Shown piece by piece: positions 36,170 to 47,950 of a stretch of DNA of 64,000 nucleotides. How positions within the stretch are numbered: position 1 is the first letter of the stretch; each line of letters opens with the position of its first letter. Under the pieces are notes generated by a model. It had not been told where the DNA came from. It saw nothing but the letters and a program-made list of their open reading frames with translations, and made no database searches. A program made the position numbers and the translations under genes. The DNA comes from Cryptomeria japonica (lineage: Eukaryota; Streptophyta; Pinopsida; Cupressales; Cupressaceae), in contig NC_081414.1 of NCBI RefSeq assembly GCF_030272615.1, positions 813,229,069 through 813,293,068 on the forward strand. The letters run 5' to 3'.

Positions 36170-38548
36170 CCTAAAACTCTAAAGGCATCATCTAGGATAA
36201 GGATAGAATAGATGGGTCGCATCCCATCCACTAGATATATGAATACCAATAGATATTTGTAACAGAGAACATAGATATATGGAGATATATGTATGGATAT
36301 GTATGAAGGAATAGATGAATAAGTATATATAGAACACAGAAAAGATACTTGTATATGATGTAATAGGAGATCTAAGGAGGAAATGAATGTACTTGATTGA
36401 TCTTAATAATAAGAATATATCAGAATTCCATGTGTTATGTTATATGCTTTTATGTTCAGTTAACTAGTCAATACTTTGTCCAAATTAACCTATAATGTCC
36501 CCTTTGGGAATATTCGTATATTTTGCCCTAAAATCACAATTACAACTAAAAATAAGAAATGTATATAGTTGTATAAATTTACTAGTTGAAAAGCCTTCTA
36601 ACAATATTAATCCTAGTTTAGTTCTTGCACACAATGTTAGCCACTTGGAAATTGACATTAAATCATAAATTAAGATAACATCCAATTTGTCTAATCGTTA
36701 GTATACATCATAAAATCATATAACATTCTCATATTAAAATCTAATTAAGATATTAACCATTCCAACATGGATTCCCATGATAACCTCATTAGGAAATCGT
36801 TGAAATGTTTGCAAGCCGCAATCTCAAAGTTGGTTGCCCTTGTACTGTGAGAGCATGGAAGATGAGCAGCCCTTCCATCCCTCAATTCACCTTGGAGGTT
36901 GGTTGTCCTCCTTGTTCAAGCCCCAGGGCACACTAAGGCCCTTGGCCCATGAGCATCTATCTCGAGGTGGCATACTTGATGGGATCTCAAGCCCAAAGGC
37001 ACACTAAGCCCCTTGGCTAACAAGCATAACATCTATCTCGAGGTGGTGTACTTGATGGGACATCAAGCCCAAGGGCATGCTATGCCCCTTGGCCTATGGG
37101 CATAGCATTTATCTCGGGCTGGCATACTTGATGGGATCTCAAGCCCAAGGGCACACAAAGCACCTTAGCCCACAAGCATAACATTCATCTAGAGGTGAAG
37201 TGCTTGGTTCTCGTGAACTCAAAAGGCCAGCCATCCTTCCTATTTGTAATCCGTTTCTCTAAATTCCAAATAGATTATTAAACAAATCCCTTATCACATA
37301 TTTATAACAAAGATAAGCATTTAGATTACTTGCAAAGGTCAATAATTTCTACAAGTATCCCTATTGCATGAACACATGCATGTATCTATAATTCTATCTA
37401 TCAGCTTTATCTCTTAATTAGCATTGCTGCTAATATTGATTCAGTTCTAATTTCAATTCTGTTTCTGCTTATTTTTTCTTCTATCTGAATTGTTCTTCCT
37501 TTTATATCTCTTATTTGGAAAGAGTCGTACCTCTTCGTAACACCTATTTCCCTTGGCAAGAGTTACACCTATTCAAAGCTGAGTGCTGTCCTAACAAATC
37601 TCAGTCAGCTCCCTTAAAGAAATTATTATTATTTCAAAAGTGCCCTTAATCTAGTAGACCCTCTTTAAATAGTCATATCCAATTTTTGTTATTTCTATTT
37701 TGGGTCGGCCCCCTTTCATTAATTCAATTGCTTATTTATTTATCATTTAAAGCTGCGATCATAATCTTAGGCAGGGGTATGACATAACCCCTTGCTCCCT
37801 TGTATAACTGAGCCTCCAGTATAAATACAACACACCAAAATTACTTGGGGCTCAGAACTTGGTCTATGTTCCCTAAATTTCTTGCTAGCACTCCCCTTAT
37901 TATTTTCCAAAGGTACATCAAAGTCCAAATTGGCTAGTGCAACAAGTACGACCTTAATATGCTTACCAAAAGCGACATCTAGTTGTCATAAACAAGGAAT
38001 ATGAAAACATATGACCAACTAATTGAAATAACACACCATAAATTTCTTTTATTTTATTTTTTTCCTACAATCCTCCAATACATTTGTGAACTACAACCCT
38101 TGCAAAACCTAGAAAGATATTTCTCTACTTCAACACAAACAATTTTCAAACTATATCCTCTCAATACTAACCATGACTCTAAATGAATCACATCATATTG
38201 GCTAGGGAAGATCTTTCACTCCCCTTAACTTTAAGCTTTTCATCTTAGGGCTATTGTTGAACAAATTTACTCGACCTCCACAACTAGGGTTTCAAGAAAA
38301 TGCCAGTACCAAGAATGCCCAAAGAGTCTCCATATCCTCCTTTTATAACCCTCTGTGGAACTTTAGAGAAATAATATTTTAAAATCACTTTTTTTTAAAG
38401 TAATCTTTTTTGCTCCATAAAGTGACTATTTTATTTTACTTTTTTTGCATTCTAATCACTTAATTGACCTTATTAAATAATTAGTGTAAGTTATCATAAA
38501 ATTTTGATTTTTTGACAATTTAATGTGTAATTATTTAATTATTAAATT
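36170..38548. other. probable LTR debris holding a tandem array
   Basis: TGTCCCCTTTGGGAATATTC at about 36491 looks like an LTR start. CCAGTATAAATACAAC near 37814 looks like the TATA box of the same LTR, which would then be well over 1.3 kb. No second LTR, primer site or coding sequence was found, so the limits are unknown. No other gene is seen. Confidence 0.4.
36915..37215. repeat. 76-bp tandem array, four copies
   Basis: CTCGAGG or a close variant recurs at 36961, 37037, 37113 and about 37189, a 76-bp step. Units share GGCATACTTGATGGGATCTC and AAGCCCAAGGGCACAC. Divergence increases toward the right. The period equals that of the array at 1-380, but the sequences are unrelated. Confidence 0.82.
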
Positions 38549-38556
38549 ATTTTATG

Positions 38557-39349
38557 CATAGTTGAAAAACTCAGACTCGCCACGAACTCGGCAAACCAAA
38601 AATTTGGACTCAGACTCGGACTCGTGAAAGGCTCAGCAAGGACTCGGCAAAAAAAAACCGTAGTTTTACAAAAAAACATAAAGAAATTAATGCATTTAGA
38701 GAACATAAGAGCCATAATTGAAACATTACACATGTCACATACTCAGTTTCAAACTTTCAACTCTAAAATGTATAATACCAAGATTTCTTCAATGCTAATT
38801 ATGCTTTTATATGGAGCCTAATCAGACTCAGAGGTTAAATTTTCCCTACTTCCATCGGCACAATTTCCCCCTATATTTTTCGACGGGGATTTGGGGGCAG
38901 CGCCCCCACGTTGGGGTCAAGGGGCATCGCCGAAGGATCCTAAAATTTAACAAGTCTGGAAAATTGAAGAATCCTCCAAAAACTAGATTTTGCATTATAA
39001 CTCCTGGAGGTCCGAAACCACTCTCAAACATCCTAACAATATATATGGAATATAACTTAAAGTATAAGAAAGACTTATAGTTAAATGTTATATTCCATAT
39101 ATGAATCCTGACGAAGAGACCAAATTTTTTCACATGTTAAACTCAATTTTAAAGCTTGCATGACTTTTTTTTCTGGGTCGCGCGAGTCCATCTGAAAGAC
39201 TCGCGAGTCCATGCAAAAGACTCGCGCGAGTCCTTGCAAAAGACTCACGAGTCTTTCAGATGGACTCGCCTCGCGAGTCCTTGGCGAGTCGACTCGTGGC
39301 TCCCATGGACTCGCGAGTCCGTGGAGAGTCCACGAGTTTTAAAACTATG
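38557..39349. mobile_element. short hAT-like non-autonomous element, 793 bp, 8-bp TSD ATTTTATG
   Basis: ATTTTATG is present on both sides (38549-38556 and 39350-39357). Ends are CATAGTTGAAAAACTC and, reversed, CATAGTTTTAAAACTC. Next to both ends are iterations of GACTCG / GACTCGCGAGTCC (38570-38660 and 39170-39335). The centre (38813-38935) matches the centre of the 35223 element (GGAGCCTAATCAGACTC, GGGGGCAGCGCCCCC, GGGGTCAAGGGGCATCGCC). It encodes no protein, so it would need a hAT transposase in trans. Confidence 0.82.
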
Positions 39350-39357
39350 ATTTTATG

Positions 39358-40726
39358 TACATCTAACAAAAGTTGTGGAAAATAAATAAATGGCCCAAAT
39401 GTAAATTTTGAATATGCCAACATACTTTGAAGCTCACTGGAGATCAATCTTAATAAAAGTTGACACATGCCCCAAAAATAAAATATTCCTCCAAGAAGTT
39501 TGGAATGCACTTGAAATGTCAAAATTGCACCCAAAAAGAATGAACAAACTCAAATTGATCTCAAGAACACAATGCCAATATCTGAACTCCATTTTGAAAA
39601 AGTCGGCGCTCTCCAAGAAAGTTGGAGCTATCAAAGATGTTGAGACAAACATACCTGGGGACATTACAGTCCTCCATCCCCAAAGATTGTTTGTCCTCGA
39701 GAAAAGCCACCTCATACGCTGATTGATCTCGAATTAATCTCAATTTGATTTCAAGATCCCAAATCAATCTTGAGAATACCACATCTGCTTTCGTGCTTTT
39801 CACCTTATGCATATTAATGTGTATGACTCATGTCTTATGTATTCATGTGTACGTTTCATACTTGATATATGGGATTCATGCATAAAGTGTTTGTATGTGT
39901 TCCATATGTATGCTTTGCGCCTCTACGTGACGTGTACACTTCATAATTTACGTGTATTTATGGGTATTGCTACATCCATTACTTATGTCCATGCTTCAAG
40001 ACTTACACATATACCAGCCTTGCGTGTATTCATGCAATTGCTTTATGCTTTCCATATGTTTATGACAATGCTTCATGTGTATCCATGGATGTGCTTAAGA
40101 TTGCTTCATGTATGAATGCTTTCTTTGAATGGATGCTTCATATCTTACATGTTTCAACGTGATTACTTCATGTGTGTGTGTGCCTTCCTTGAATATGTTT
40201 AGTATGCCTTATGAGTACTTATAAATGTTTAAGGACTATAATCTAAATGGGGTGCATGTTTTAAATCACCCTAGGCCCATCTTTTGCAAACATGAATAAC
40301 ATGGGAAGGACAACCTAGGGACTATTGAAACATAGAGGAAGGAAGAATGTGTGAGAGTAAAATTGCTCAAACCATAGTATTAGAACTTGATGAGTATAGG
40401 AATTAAAGAGGAAAAGAAATATGTTAGCCATCCAATATATTCATGATACATTTAATCTCAATCTACCACCTAAGTCTATCAATACGTCAATATCCGACCA
40501 TAACAATCTATATGCGTACAAAATATATGGCAAAGAAAGGAGTGATACCAGATTACCGTAATTAGGAAGTTGTAGTCTTCCTAATTACTCGCCTCTATTT
40601 GGTAACTATGGTGTTAGTGACATTCACATTACCCACTGAAATTTTTCATTGACTAATAACTCTCCAATATTGAGGGTTCAAGATACATACTCTAATTATT
40701 GATGTCAAGTATAGTCATTATCTTAG
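39358..40726. other. spacer with a low-complexity TGTATGCTTCATG region
   Basis: 39800-40200 is a loose repeat of words such as TTCATGTGTAT, ATGCTTCAT and CATATGTATG. There is no regular period and no gene. The overlapping frames on both strands at 39408-39812 have no recognisable domain. Confidence 0.5.
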
Positions 40727-40734
40727 ACTTTAGT

Positions 40735-41526
40735 CACCGCATTCGCCGATTTTCCGGCTTCAAATTCAGAATTTGGCGAACTTTTAAAAAAATAAAAATA
40801 TTCGATAAATTCGCCTCAAGTTCGTACAGCAAAGGCTTGGAGTCGTTTATGGAAGATCTAAGTTGCGAGAAATATATGATATATTGATTTTGTGATCATG
40901 TTCTAGGCAATTGTAGAAGGTCTCGTGGCACCTAAAGACTCTATCGAACGCAGCTGAAGATTGGGCGATCATGCTCTACTGGAAACTTCGTCGAACGCAG
41001 CTAAAGATTGGAGCACCACATCTGTCGTCTGAAGGCCTGGCGTCTACCGTATTTTTTGTTTTTAGATTTTAGGTACTTTTATAAAAACATTAACATTTAA
41101 TATATTTAAATTTATTATTATTTTATAATTTTTATTTATTTGTCACGCTATTAGTTTTTAAGTTTTACTTTTATAAAAACATTAAAATGTAATATATTTA
41201 AATCTATTAATCTTTTATATTATTTTTTAAATTTAAAATGTTTAAATTTATATGTAAAATATTTAAAATTATTATTATTTTGATCTATTTATTAATTATC
41301 TCTTATGGTTTATATTTTATAAATGTGACATTTTTTAATAATGATTTTAAATCCATTTTGCAATTGTAAATTATTTTGATATTTTATTGGATATATTACA
41401 TATATTTACAAATAAAAATTATACAAGGTGAATTTAATGCCGAATTTTTTTTTGAATTTTTTGCCCTTGCCAAACTTCATCCGAATTTCATAGTTGTCGA
41501 ACTCGAACTCAAATTCGAATGCGGTG
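40735..41526. mobile_element. third short hAT-like element, 792 bp, imperfect 8-bp TSD
   Basis: Ends are CACCGCATTCGCC and ...CGAATGCGGTG. The flanks ACTTTAGT (40727-40734) and ACTTAGGT (41527-41534) agree at six of eight positions. Both ends carry iterated CGAA/TTCGCC words (TTTTCCGGCTTCAAATTCAG at left; GTCGAACTCGAACTCAAATT at right), the same design as the two elements to the left but with a different word. TCGAACGCAGCT(G/A)AAGATTGG is repeated at about 40946 and 40993. Non-coding. Confidence 0.65.
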
Positions 41527-41607
41527 ACTTAGGTCATTATTATCTTTTCATGTTCTCATCTAGATGAAACATCTTTCACATTCTCTAATTAATACAACCG
41601 TTATATG

Positions 41608-41883
41608 TGTTAGCCGCATTATTGTATACGGGAATAAGAATAGTTAATTAAGTCGTAATTGGGTTTGTTAGTTGGCACCCGAGGGGTGGCAGTTGCGATG
41701 CGACGATTGGCGCTCGCACCCCCTCGGTATCTTTATACACTCCTCATTGTAACTTGTAAAGGACATGAATTATGAATGGAATAACATATCTGATACTTGT
41801 CTGATATCTATGGCATTGTTTTGCATTACGTACTTTATGCTTTAAGTATTCACCCGAGAGGGCAAACATTTGGCGTCGTTGCC
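41608..41883 (+). repeat. Gypsy 5' LTR and tRNA-Asp-like primer site
   Basis: The LTR is only 261 bp (41608-41868), TGTTAGCC...GGCAAACA. About seven substitutions, all transitions, and one single-base indel separate it from the 3' copy, roughly 97% identity. TGGCGTCGTTGCC (41871-41883) matches the plant tRNA-Asp complement TGGCGCCGTTGCC with one change. CTTTATACACTC near 41730 may be the TATA region. Confidence 0.93.
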
Positions 41884-41927
41884 TAGACGTACTCGGGAAC
41901 GGAAGACACGGATGGCGCACAGACACA

Positions 41928-42296
41928 ATGGGCCTACCCGTTGGTGAAATAAACCCAGAGGCCGACGACGCGCAAACAGAACTTTACACAGGAGAAGACA
42001 CCGCAACGAGAGAATTTTCAATTCTACTCCAGGTAGCCATCGAGACCTACGTCCGACGAGAGGCAGCGGAGGCGGAAATCCCACCAAGTGCCGTGTGGAC
42101 AGCTCTGGAGGTTAGCCCGGCAGTAAACCGATTGATGAACCACCTCCCCCGGTTGCTTGCACAGGCATCGCTGGCACAACAGGCTCACCTGGAGGAGATT
42201 GCCCAGGAAGAGCGACGCCAACAGATCCTTCGACACTACGAAGAAAACAGCCAACGGGAAATGAAACGGGATGGCGCTATGCCAAGAGGGAATTGA
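41928..42296 (+). CDS. small leader ORF before Gypsy gag
   Basis: An intact 122-codon frame starting MGLPVGEINPEADD, rich in Ala, Glu and Arg, with a predicted helical stretch (LLAQASLAQQAHLEEIAQEE). It lies between the primer site and gag. It may be the N-terminal part of gag separated by a frameshift or a short leader protein; I see no known domain. Confidence 0.45.
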   Translation: MGLPVGEINPEADDAQTELYTGEDTATREFSILLQVAIETYVRREAAEAEIPPSAVWTALEVSPAVNRLMNHLPRLLAQASLAQQAHLEEIAQEERRQQILRHYEENSQREMKRDGAMPRGN

Positions 42297-42416
42297 ACGT
42301 TGAACTTTTATTTTTCAAATAAAAGTGTCATTGACACGAGTTGTATTTGAGCAGATGAATTAATAAAGACATGTTTTGATTTATGAATTGTGAGTTATGG
42401 AAATGTGCAACAATTA

Positions 42417-43901
42417 ATGCCAAACCCATTGAATAAAGATAGAAATAAAAAAGCAAAAACGGACAAGTGGGAGGCCGCACAGAGGGCCTTGATTCTGGAG
42501 CAGCAAGTAGAATGTAGACGGAGGCTGAGGCAACTTGCCGAAGGATGACCTGCCGAAGGGGGGGCCGAGGGGAACCAAGGAGGTGTCACGGAGGGTGCAG
42601 AGGCCGACAGAAATTTTGACACATCGCCAGATCATCGTAGGACGCGGAGCCACGAAGAGTTTTTGGAAGAAACAAGGTTATGGCGAAATCTAGTCGAGGA
42701 GACTCGGGATCAGTTTAGAAACTTATCCCTTACACCACGGAGTGAAGATCACCAACGGGAACCAGGAGTGGGCGCGTGTGAGAGCAAAGGGGAGGGCAAC
42801 CGTACGGGTGTAGGTGCCACACACGACAGGCAAAACACCGTACCTCCAGTCGCCCACAAAGGACACACCACCAACGCCACCGAAGGAAGCAGCACAGGGC
42901 CACAGACACAGACACAACCGCCCCCAGGAAGACGACCAAGGATGGCGAGTAAACAAAAATTGCCAAAGTTCACAGGGGACGGCAAGGAAGACCCCTTACG
43001 GCACTACCGTACATGTGAAACCATTTGGTCCGCCAACGGAGTGACAGACCAGAATGACTGGGTACAGCAATTCCCAGCCACGTTACGTAGAGTTGCCATA
43101 GATTGGTACTCCGATGTAGATAAGCAAAAAGTGGCCACGTGGGCCAACCTACAGAAGGAATTTACGGAGGAGTTTCGGTTGCTCCGTGATGACAACGAAA
43201 TTGTAACGGAGATATACAGTACCAAACAAGGTACCAAGGAGACAGTACGGGCATACAGCAGGAGACTGAAGGAATTGTTGGGTAAAATGGAAAGCCAACC
43301 GGCTGAGGGCTTGAAAAAACGATGGTTCGTTGAAGGATTGAAATCTTCCCTACGGAAAAAAATGAAAATTGTACCCCCGACGTCATATGACGATGCCTAT
43401 AATAGGGCGATGGACCTAGAGAGCGAATACAAAACATCAAGGAAGAAGAAAAGTAATAAATATTCATCTGACGATGATGAAGACTCTGACGGGGAAAGCA
43501 GCAGTGGTGGCGAATCGAGTAAAAAGGTGCACGCTCTCCAAAAGGACATGGAACGAATGCTAAAAGAATTCAAATCCATGAAAGGAAGTACAAGTAAGAT
43601 AGAAGAAAATGACGTGTGGTGTACCGACTGTAGGAGTGACGGACACACCAAGGGGTCCTGCCCCAAGAAGGCTTTCGGCGACATTTGTCAGATTGCGGGA
43701 CATTTGACAAAGGAATGTCCCTACAATATGAAAACCAGGAACCAACAAGTTCTCTTCACGCAAGAGCAGCCGGTCACCGAAACTTCGCAAACCGCCAACA
43801 ATAATGCATCACCAGGCGAATACCGGAACAACCGGCGAGGGGGGAGGACCAATAATAATAATAGGAGCCGAATCCAATATGATGCAAGGAACGGCCAATG
43901 A
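42417..43901 (+). pseudogene. Gypsy gag, one premature stop
   Basis: From the ATG at 42417 the frame runs to 43901 with a single TGA at 42546-42548. It contains a retrotransposon gag core (about 42960-43420: KFTGDGKEDPLRHYRTCE, then NLQKEFTEEFRL and RRLKELLGKM), an acidic/serine-rich linker, and zinc-knuckle sequence (CTDCRSDGHTKGSC, then a degraded CQIAGHLTKEC). It overlaps the pol frame by ATGA at 43898-43901. Confidence 0.85.
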
Positions 43902-46705
43902 TCCAGTGCCGAGCCTGCAATCAATGGGGCCACTTTGCCAAGGAATGCACCTCAGAAGAAACTCCACAAAAACTATGCAAATGGTGTGGGCCTGGAGACC
44001 ATGATGATGGAACTTGCCCAAAGTCGGGAGTGAACCTGCTCAACATCGGCAGGACAGAGGAACGGATATTGGCAATCACACGATCACAGGCAAAGAAGGC
44101 CACATACCCGGACCCTCGCACGGAGAAGCATCGGGCGCTGGAGGCCAAGGCTGAAGTGGAGAAGGAAATGTTGGCACAAAGGAGAACCCAAGAAGCGGTA
44201 AGTACTTCCCGATCTGAGGCGGAGGAAAATATCCTGAAGCAAATGCTGCAGATTGAAGTGCCGGTGAAAATGAAGGACCTCCTGGAAACGATGCCGCAAT
44301 TACATACGGCACTCCTACGTGCGGTCCAAGTAACCCCGCACAGTCAGGCAACCCGGAATACGGATGGTTCTGGCAGAACACCTACAGACCCATTGGTCCT
44401 GACACTATTTAGTGGCCGGCACCCGACGGTGGTAGAAATGGGAATACTAGGCACCATTCTGACTGACACTATCGTCGACGGCGGGTCCGGAGTGAATGTG
44501 CTTCCGAAAGAAACCTGGAAGCAGCTTGTCAAGCCGACACTATGGCCGTCAACCTTCAACTTACTGGGAGCGGATCAACATGGTATCAAACCCCTTGGAA
44601 TGCTCATGGCGCAACAAGTGACCATCGGGACACAATCATTTGTCCTCGACTTTGTGGTGATTCCGCTAGCCAAGAAAGGATACGACGCCATTCTGGGAAG
44701 AGGGTGGTTGGTGGTAGCCAGAGTGAATCACAACTGGAAGCGTAACACGTTGTCAATGGAGAAAGCCGGGAGAAAATTTATTATCAACCTAAAAACACAA
44801 CTTGTGAGTGAAGAACTCGCGTCAGAATCGGAATCAGACGGCGAAGGTGGAGTTGACGGAGGAAAGTACGGAAGGGAACCGAACGAGGAAGGTGTTCTCG
44901 GAATCCAAGGATGTTCTGAGGACGAGACCGATTCCCTTAATGGGCTCTTCCACTGGTAAATGGAGGACTACGAGCTGCTATATGGGTGTAACATGTTGCA
45001 GGTTGATGAGGATCGGGATGAGAATGAATTTCCGCCAACGTACGGGGAATACACCGAAGGGGATGCCCCGGTCGACGAAGTACCAGCACACAGGTTTGAC
45101 ATGACAAAACCAATCTGGTACGAAGAGTCCGTAAAACCTACAAACCTCGGCACGGAAGCAGAGCCAAGGAACATCCTGGTTGGCGACGACTGGAATCCAA
45201 TCCTGAAAGCCGCCGTGTTTAAAATATTCATGGAATACAAGGATGTATTCACTTGGATGTATAAGGACCTCAAAGGGGTGCCGCCAAAACTGTGCATACA
45301 TCGAATTTCACTCGTACCTGGGGCCGTACTTGTACGGAAGAGGCCATACAAAATGAATAAAAACTATGCGGCAAGAGTGAATGATGAAATTGAACGTATG
45401 CTCGAAGCCGGGATTATTTTTAAAGTGCAAACCAGCGAGTGGGTATCGCTCATAGTGATATCCCTTAAAAAGGAGGCAAACCAGATCCGAATAAGCGTGG
45501 ATTTCAAATGCCTTAACGCGGTCACCATAAAAGACCCGTTTCCAATACCATTTACGGATAGCATCTTGGAAGAAGTGGCCGGTCATGAAATTTATTCATT
45601 CATGGATGGATTTTTTGGGTATAACCAGATATCCATCGCCGAAGAAGAAAAATTAAAAACCACCTTCATAGTGGAGGATGGCGTGTACACGTATAATCAA
45701 ATGTCGTTCGGATTATGCAACGCACCACCGACCTTTCAACGGATAATCCTTCACATATTTGAAAAGATGTCAGTAGGGAACTTCAAGGCATTCCTTGACG
45801 ACTGGTCCATCTACAGTAACCAAGGTACACATTTGGCCGCACTTGGCGAATGCATGGAGAGATGCAGGCGAGCTCGCCTAGCACTCAACCCCAAAAAATG
45901 CAGATTCATGGTGCCTCAAGGGAAGCTGTTAGGACACATAGTGTGTAAGGCTAGACTCAAGACTGACCCAGACGAGATTCGGGTGATAGTGGAAATGGAG
46001 GCACCCACAAATGTCACGGGAGTCAAATCCTTCCTAGGACACATAGGGTATTACAGGCGATTTATCAAAAAATTTGCTCGAGTATCCTGCCCTCTGGACA
46101 AGCTGACAAGGAAAGGTGAACGGTATACATGGGGGACGGCTCATGAGGAGGCCTTCCAAGAACTGAAGTCATGGTTGGTGAGTGCGCCAATCCTAACATA
46201 TCCTGACTGGGACAAAGAGTTCCACGTACACGTTGATGCATCCAACTTTGCCATAGGGGCCACACTGGCGCAGGTTGGCGACCACGGGCTAGATCACCCA
46301 GTCTACTTTGCAAGCAGACTCCTGTCGAAGGCAGAGAAAAATTATAGCACCGCAGAAAGGGAAGCCCTCGGGATGGTGTACTCCATCCAGAAATTTCGAC
46401 ATTACTTGCTCGCCACCCAGTTCACATTTTATGTGGACCACCAGGCTTTAATGTATCTGGTAAACAAGCCAATTATCCAAGGACGAATCAGCCGATGGCT
46501 GCTATTGCTGCAGGAATTTACATTCAACATTATAGTAAGACCTGGGAAGAGCCATGTGATAGCTGACCAGCTGTCGAGAATCCAGTCAGGAGAACCAGCC
46601 GAAGGAGTGAATGAAGATTTTCCAAACGCTCACTTATTTCGCATCGCGGTTCTCCCCGCCTCGTACGCAAGCGTGGGGGAATATTTGCGACATCACGGTT
46701 CCTGA
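43898..46705 (+). pseudogene. Gypsy zinc knuckle, protease, reverse transcriptase and RNase H, one in-frame stop
   Basis: Begins with a further knuckle (CRACNQWGHFAKEC). The protease motif is IVDGGSGVNVLP (about 44470). RT follows: SVDFKCLNAVTIKDPFPIP, the catalytic FLDD in FKAFLDDWSIYS, then the connection and RNase H (VHVDASNFAIGATL, STAEREALGMV, YVDHQALMYL) with all acidic residues visible. 43898-44959 and 44960-46705 are in the same frame, separated only by TAA at 44957-44959. The RT part alone is open for 581 codons. Confidence 0.92.
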
Positions 46706-47604
46706 GGGAGATGCCACCAGGAGAAAGAAGGAAACTGGTACTGAGGAGCGGGACATTCCAACTCATTAATGGCCTATTGTATAAAATGGGGCCCGATCAG
46801 ATCCTACGGTGATGCGTCCTAGAAGAGGAAATTCCGGGCGTCCTAAGGGAAGCACATGAAGGGCCCGTAGGTGGACACATGGGGCCCGACACCACGGCGA
46901 GAAAAGTTCTGTTGGCAGGACTGTGGTGGCCGACACTACATAATGACACCAGGGAGTGGGTAACAAGCTGTGATACATGCCAACGGGCCGAACGGCCATT
47001 AAAAAGGGATTGGATTTCGGCGAACGTGCAGGCCGAGGCGACCAATAAAATAATAATGTCAGTGATATATAAGTCTTGCGGAGTGGAGAAGGATGACTGG
47101 GAGGAGTGCCTACCGTCAATACTTTGGGCATACCGAATAACTTACAAGGTAACTACTGGACAGACTCCCTTCCAACTAATGTATGGACAAGAAGCTGTGG
47201 TGCCAGTTGAATTCATAGTGTCGAGTCTCCGGATCGCCATCGATAATCGACTTGGCGACATGGAAAGCCTAAGAGAGAGACTGTACGCTTTGAACAAATT
47301 GGACGAACGAAGGATGATGGCTCAATGGGCAACAAAGACAGCCTAGCAAAGACGAAAGGCTTGGCACGACAAGCATCTCCGACGAATGAAGTTTACTCCT
47401 GGGCAGTTGGTGTTGAAATTCAACGGAAGGAACGAAATCAAACCTGGGAAATTCAAAGTGCGTTGGCTAGGACCATTCAAGGTACACGAGGTCAATACCA
47501 ACGGGGCAATTAAGTTGTGGACGCTGGACGGGGAAGAGATACCAGATGCCGTCAACGAGTCGAAATTAAAAATTTACCATGAACAAAGGGAGCCCGGACC
47601 ATGA
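46706..47604 (+). pseudogene. Gypsy integrase with the catalytic core deleted
   Basis: The zinc-binding HHCC region is present (AHEGPVGGHM ... SCDTCQRAERP, 46852-47005). Immediately after KRDW the sequence jumps to a segment aligning with the end of the core (NVQAEATNKI, the Glu region). The stretch with both catalytic Asp residues, roughly 100-odd residues in relatives, is missing. The C-terminal domain follows (FTPGQLVLKFNGRNEIKPGK, KVRWLGPFKVHEV). In-frame stops are TGA at 46810 (probably CGA earlier) and TAG at 47344-47346. It cannot catalyse integration. Confidence 0.9.
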
Positions 47605-47950
47605 CGGATGCTTAAAAGACTTATAAAATAAAATAAAAATTAAAAAAAAAATTATTAAAAAAAAAAAGTGGGCCCACCGTACGGTGGAACCACCGTGCGG
47701 TGGTCACCGCACATCGCCAACCGCAAATAAAACCCCCGCAGCCCGAACACTCACGCGCTCGCGCAACTCCCGCAGCCCGCGCACTCACGCGCCCGCACAC
47801 TCCCGCAGCCGCAGCTGCACAGCCCCCACACGTGCAGCCGGCACAAGTCCGCACGCACCAAGCCCCACAAGTCTGTGCCACTACGGCAGACGGTTTTAGT
47901 TTTGAAAAAAAAGGTTATAAAAGCAGAATTGAAGAAGTAATCTGGTACTA
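47605..47950 (+). other. spacer between Gypsy pol and the extra ORF
   Basis: An A-rich stretch (47620-47668) is followed by a GC-rich block with an inverted repeat around CCACCGTACGGTGG and CACCGTGCGGTGG (47682-47710) and iterated CTCACGCGC/CCCGCAGCCCG words to about 47870. TTATAAAAGC at about 47915 could be a TATA box for the downstream ORF, whose ATG is at 47951. Confidence 0.5.

Noticed and set aside
35686-36249. Overlapping long frames on both strands (up to 187 codons) with Arg/Pro/Ser-rich repeats
   Set aside because: They lie wholly in the GGAGACG/CGTCTCC array. A low-stop repeat of this composition opens several frames on both strands, with no conserved domain.
36915-37215. CRISPR-like array
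   Set aside because: The 76-bp units repeat along their whole length with no unique spacers. The window is clearly plant nuclear DNA.
42723-44559. Many minus-strand frames of 70-100 codons across the Gypsy gag and protease
   Set aside because: They are shadows of the GC-rich sense frames, whose domains are clear.
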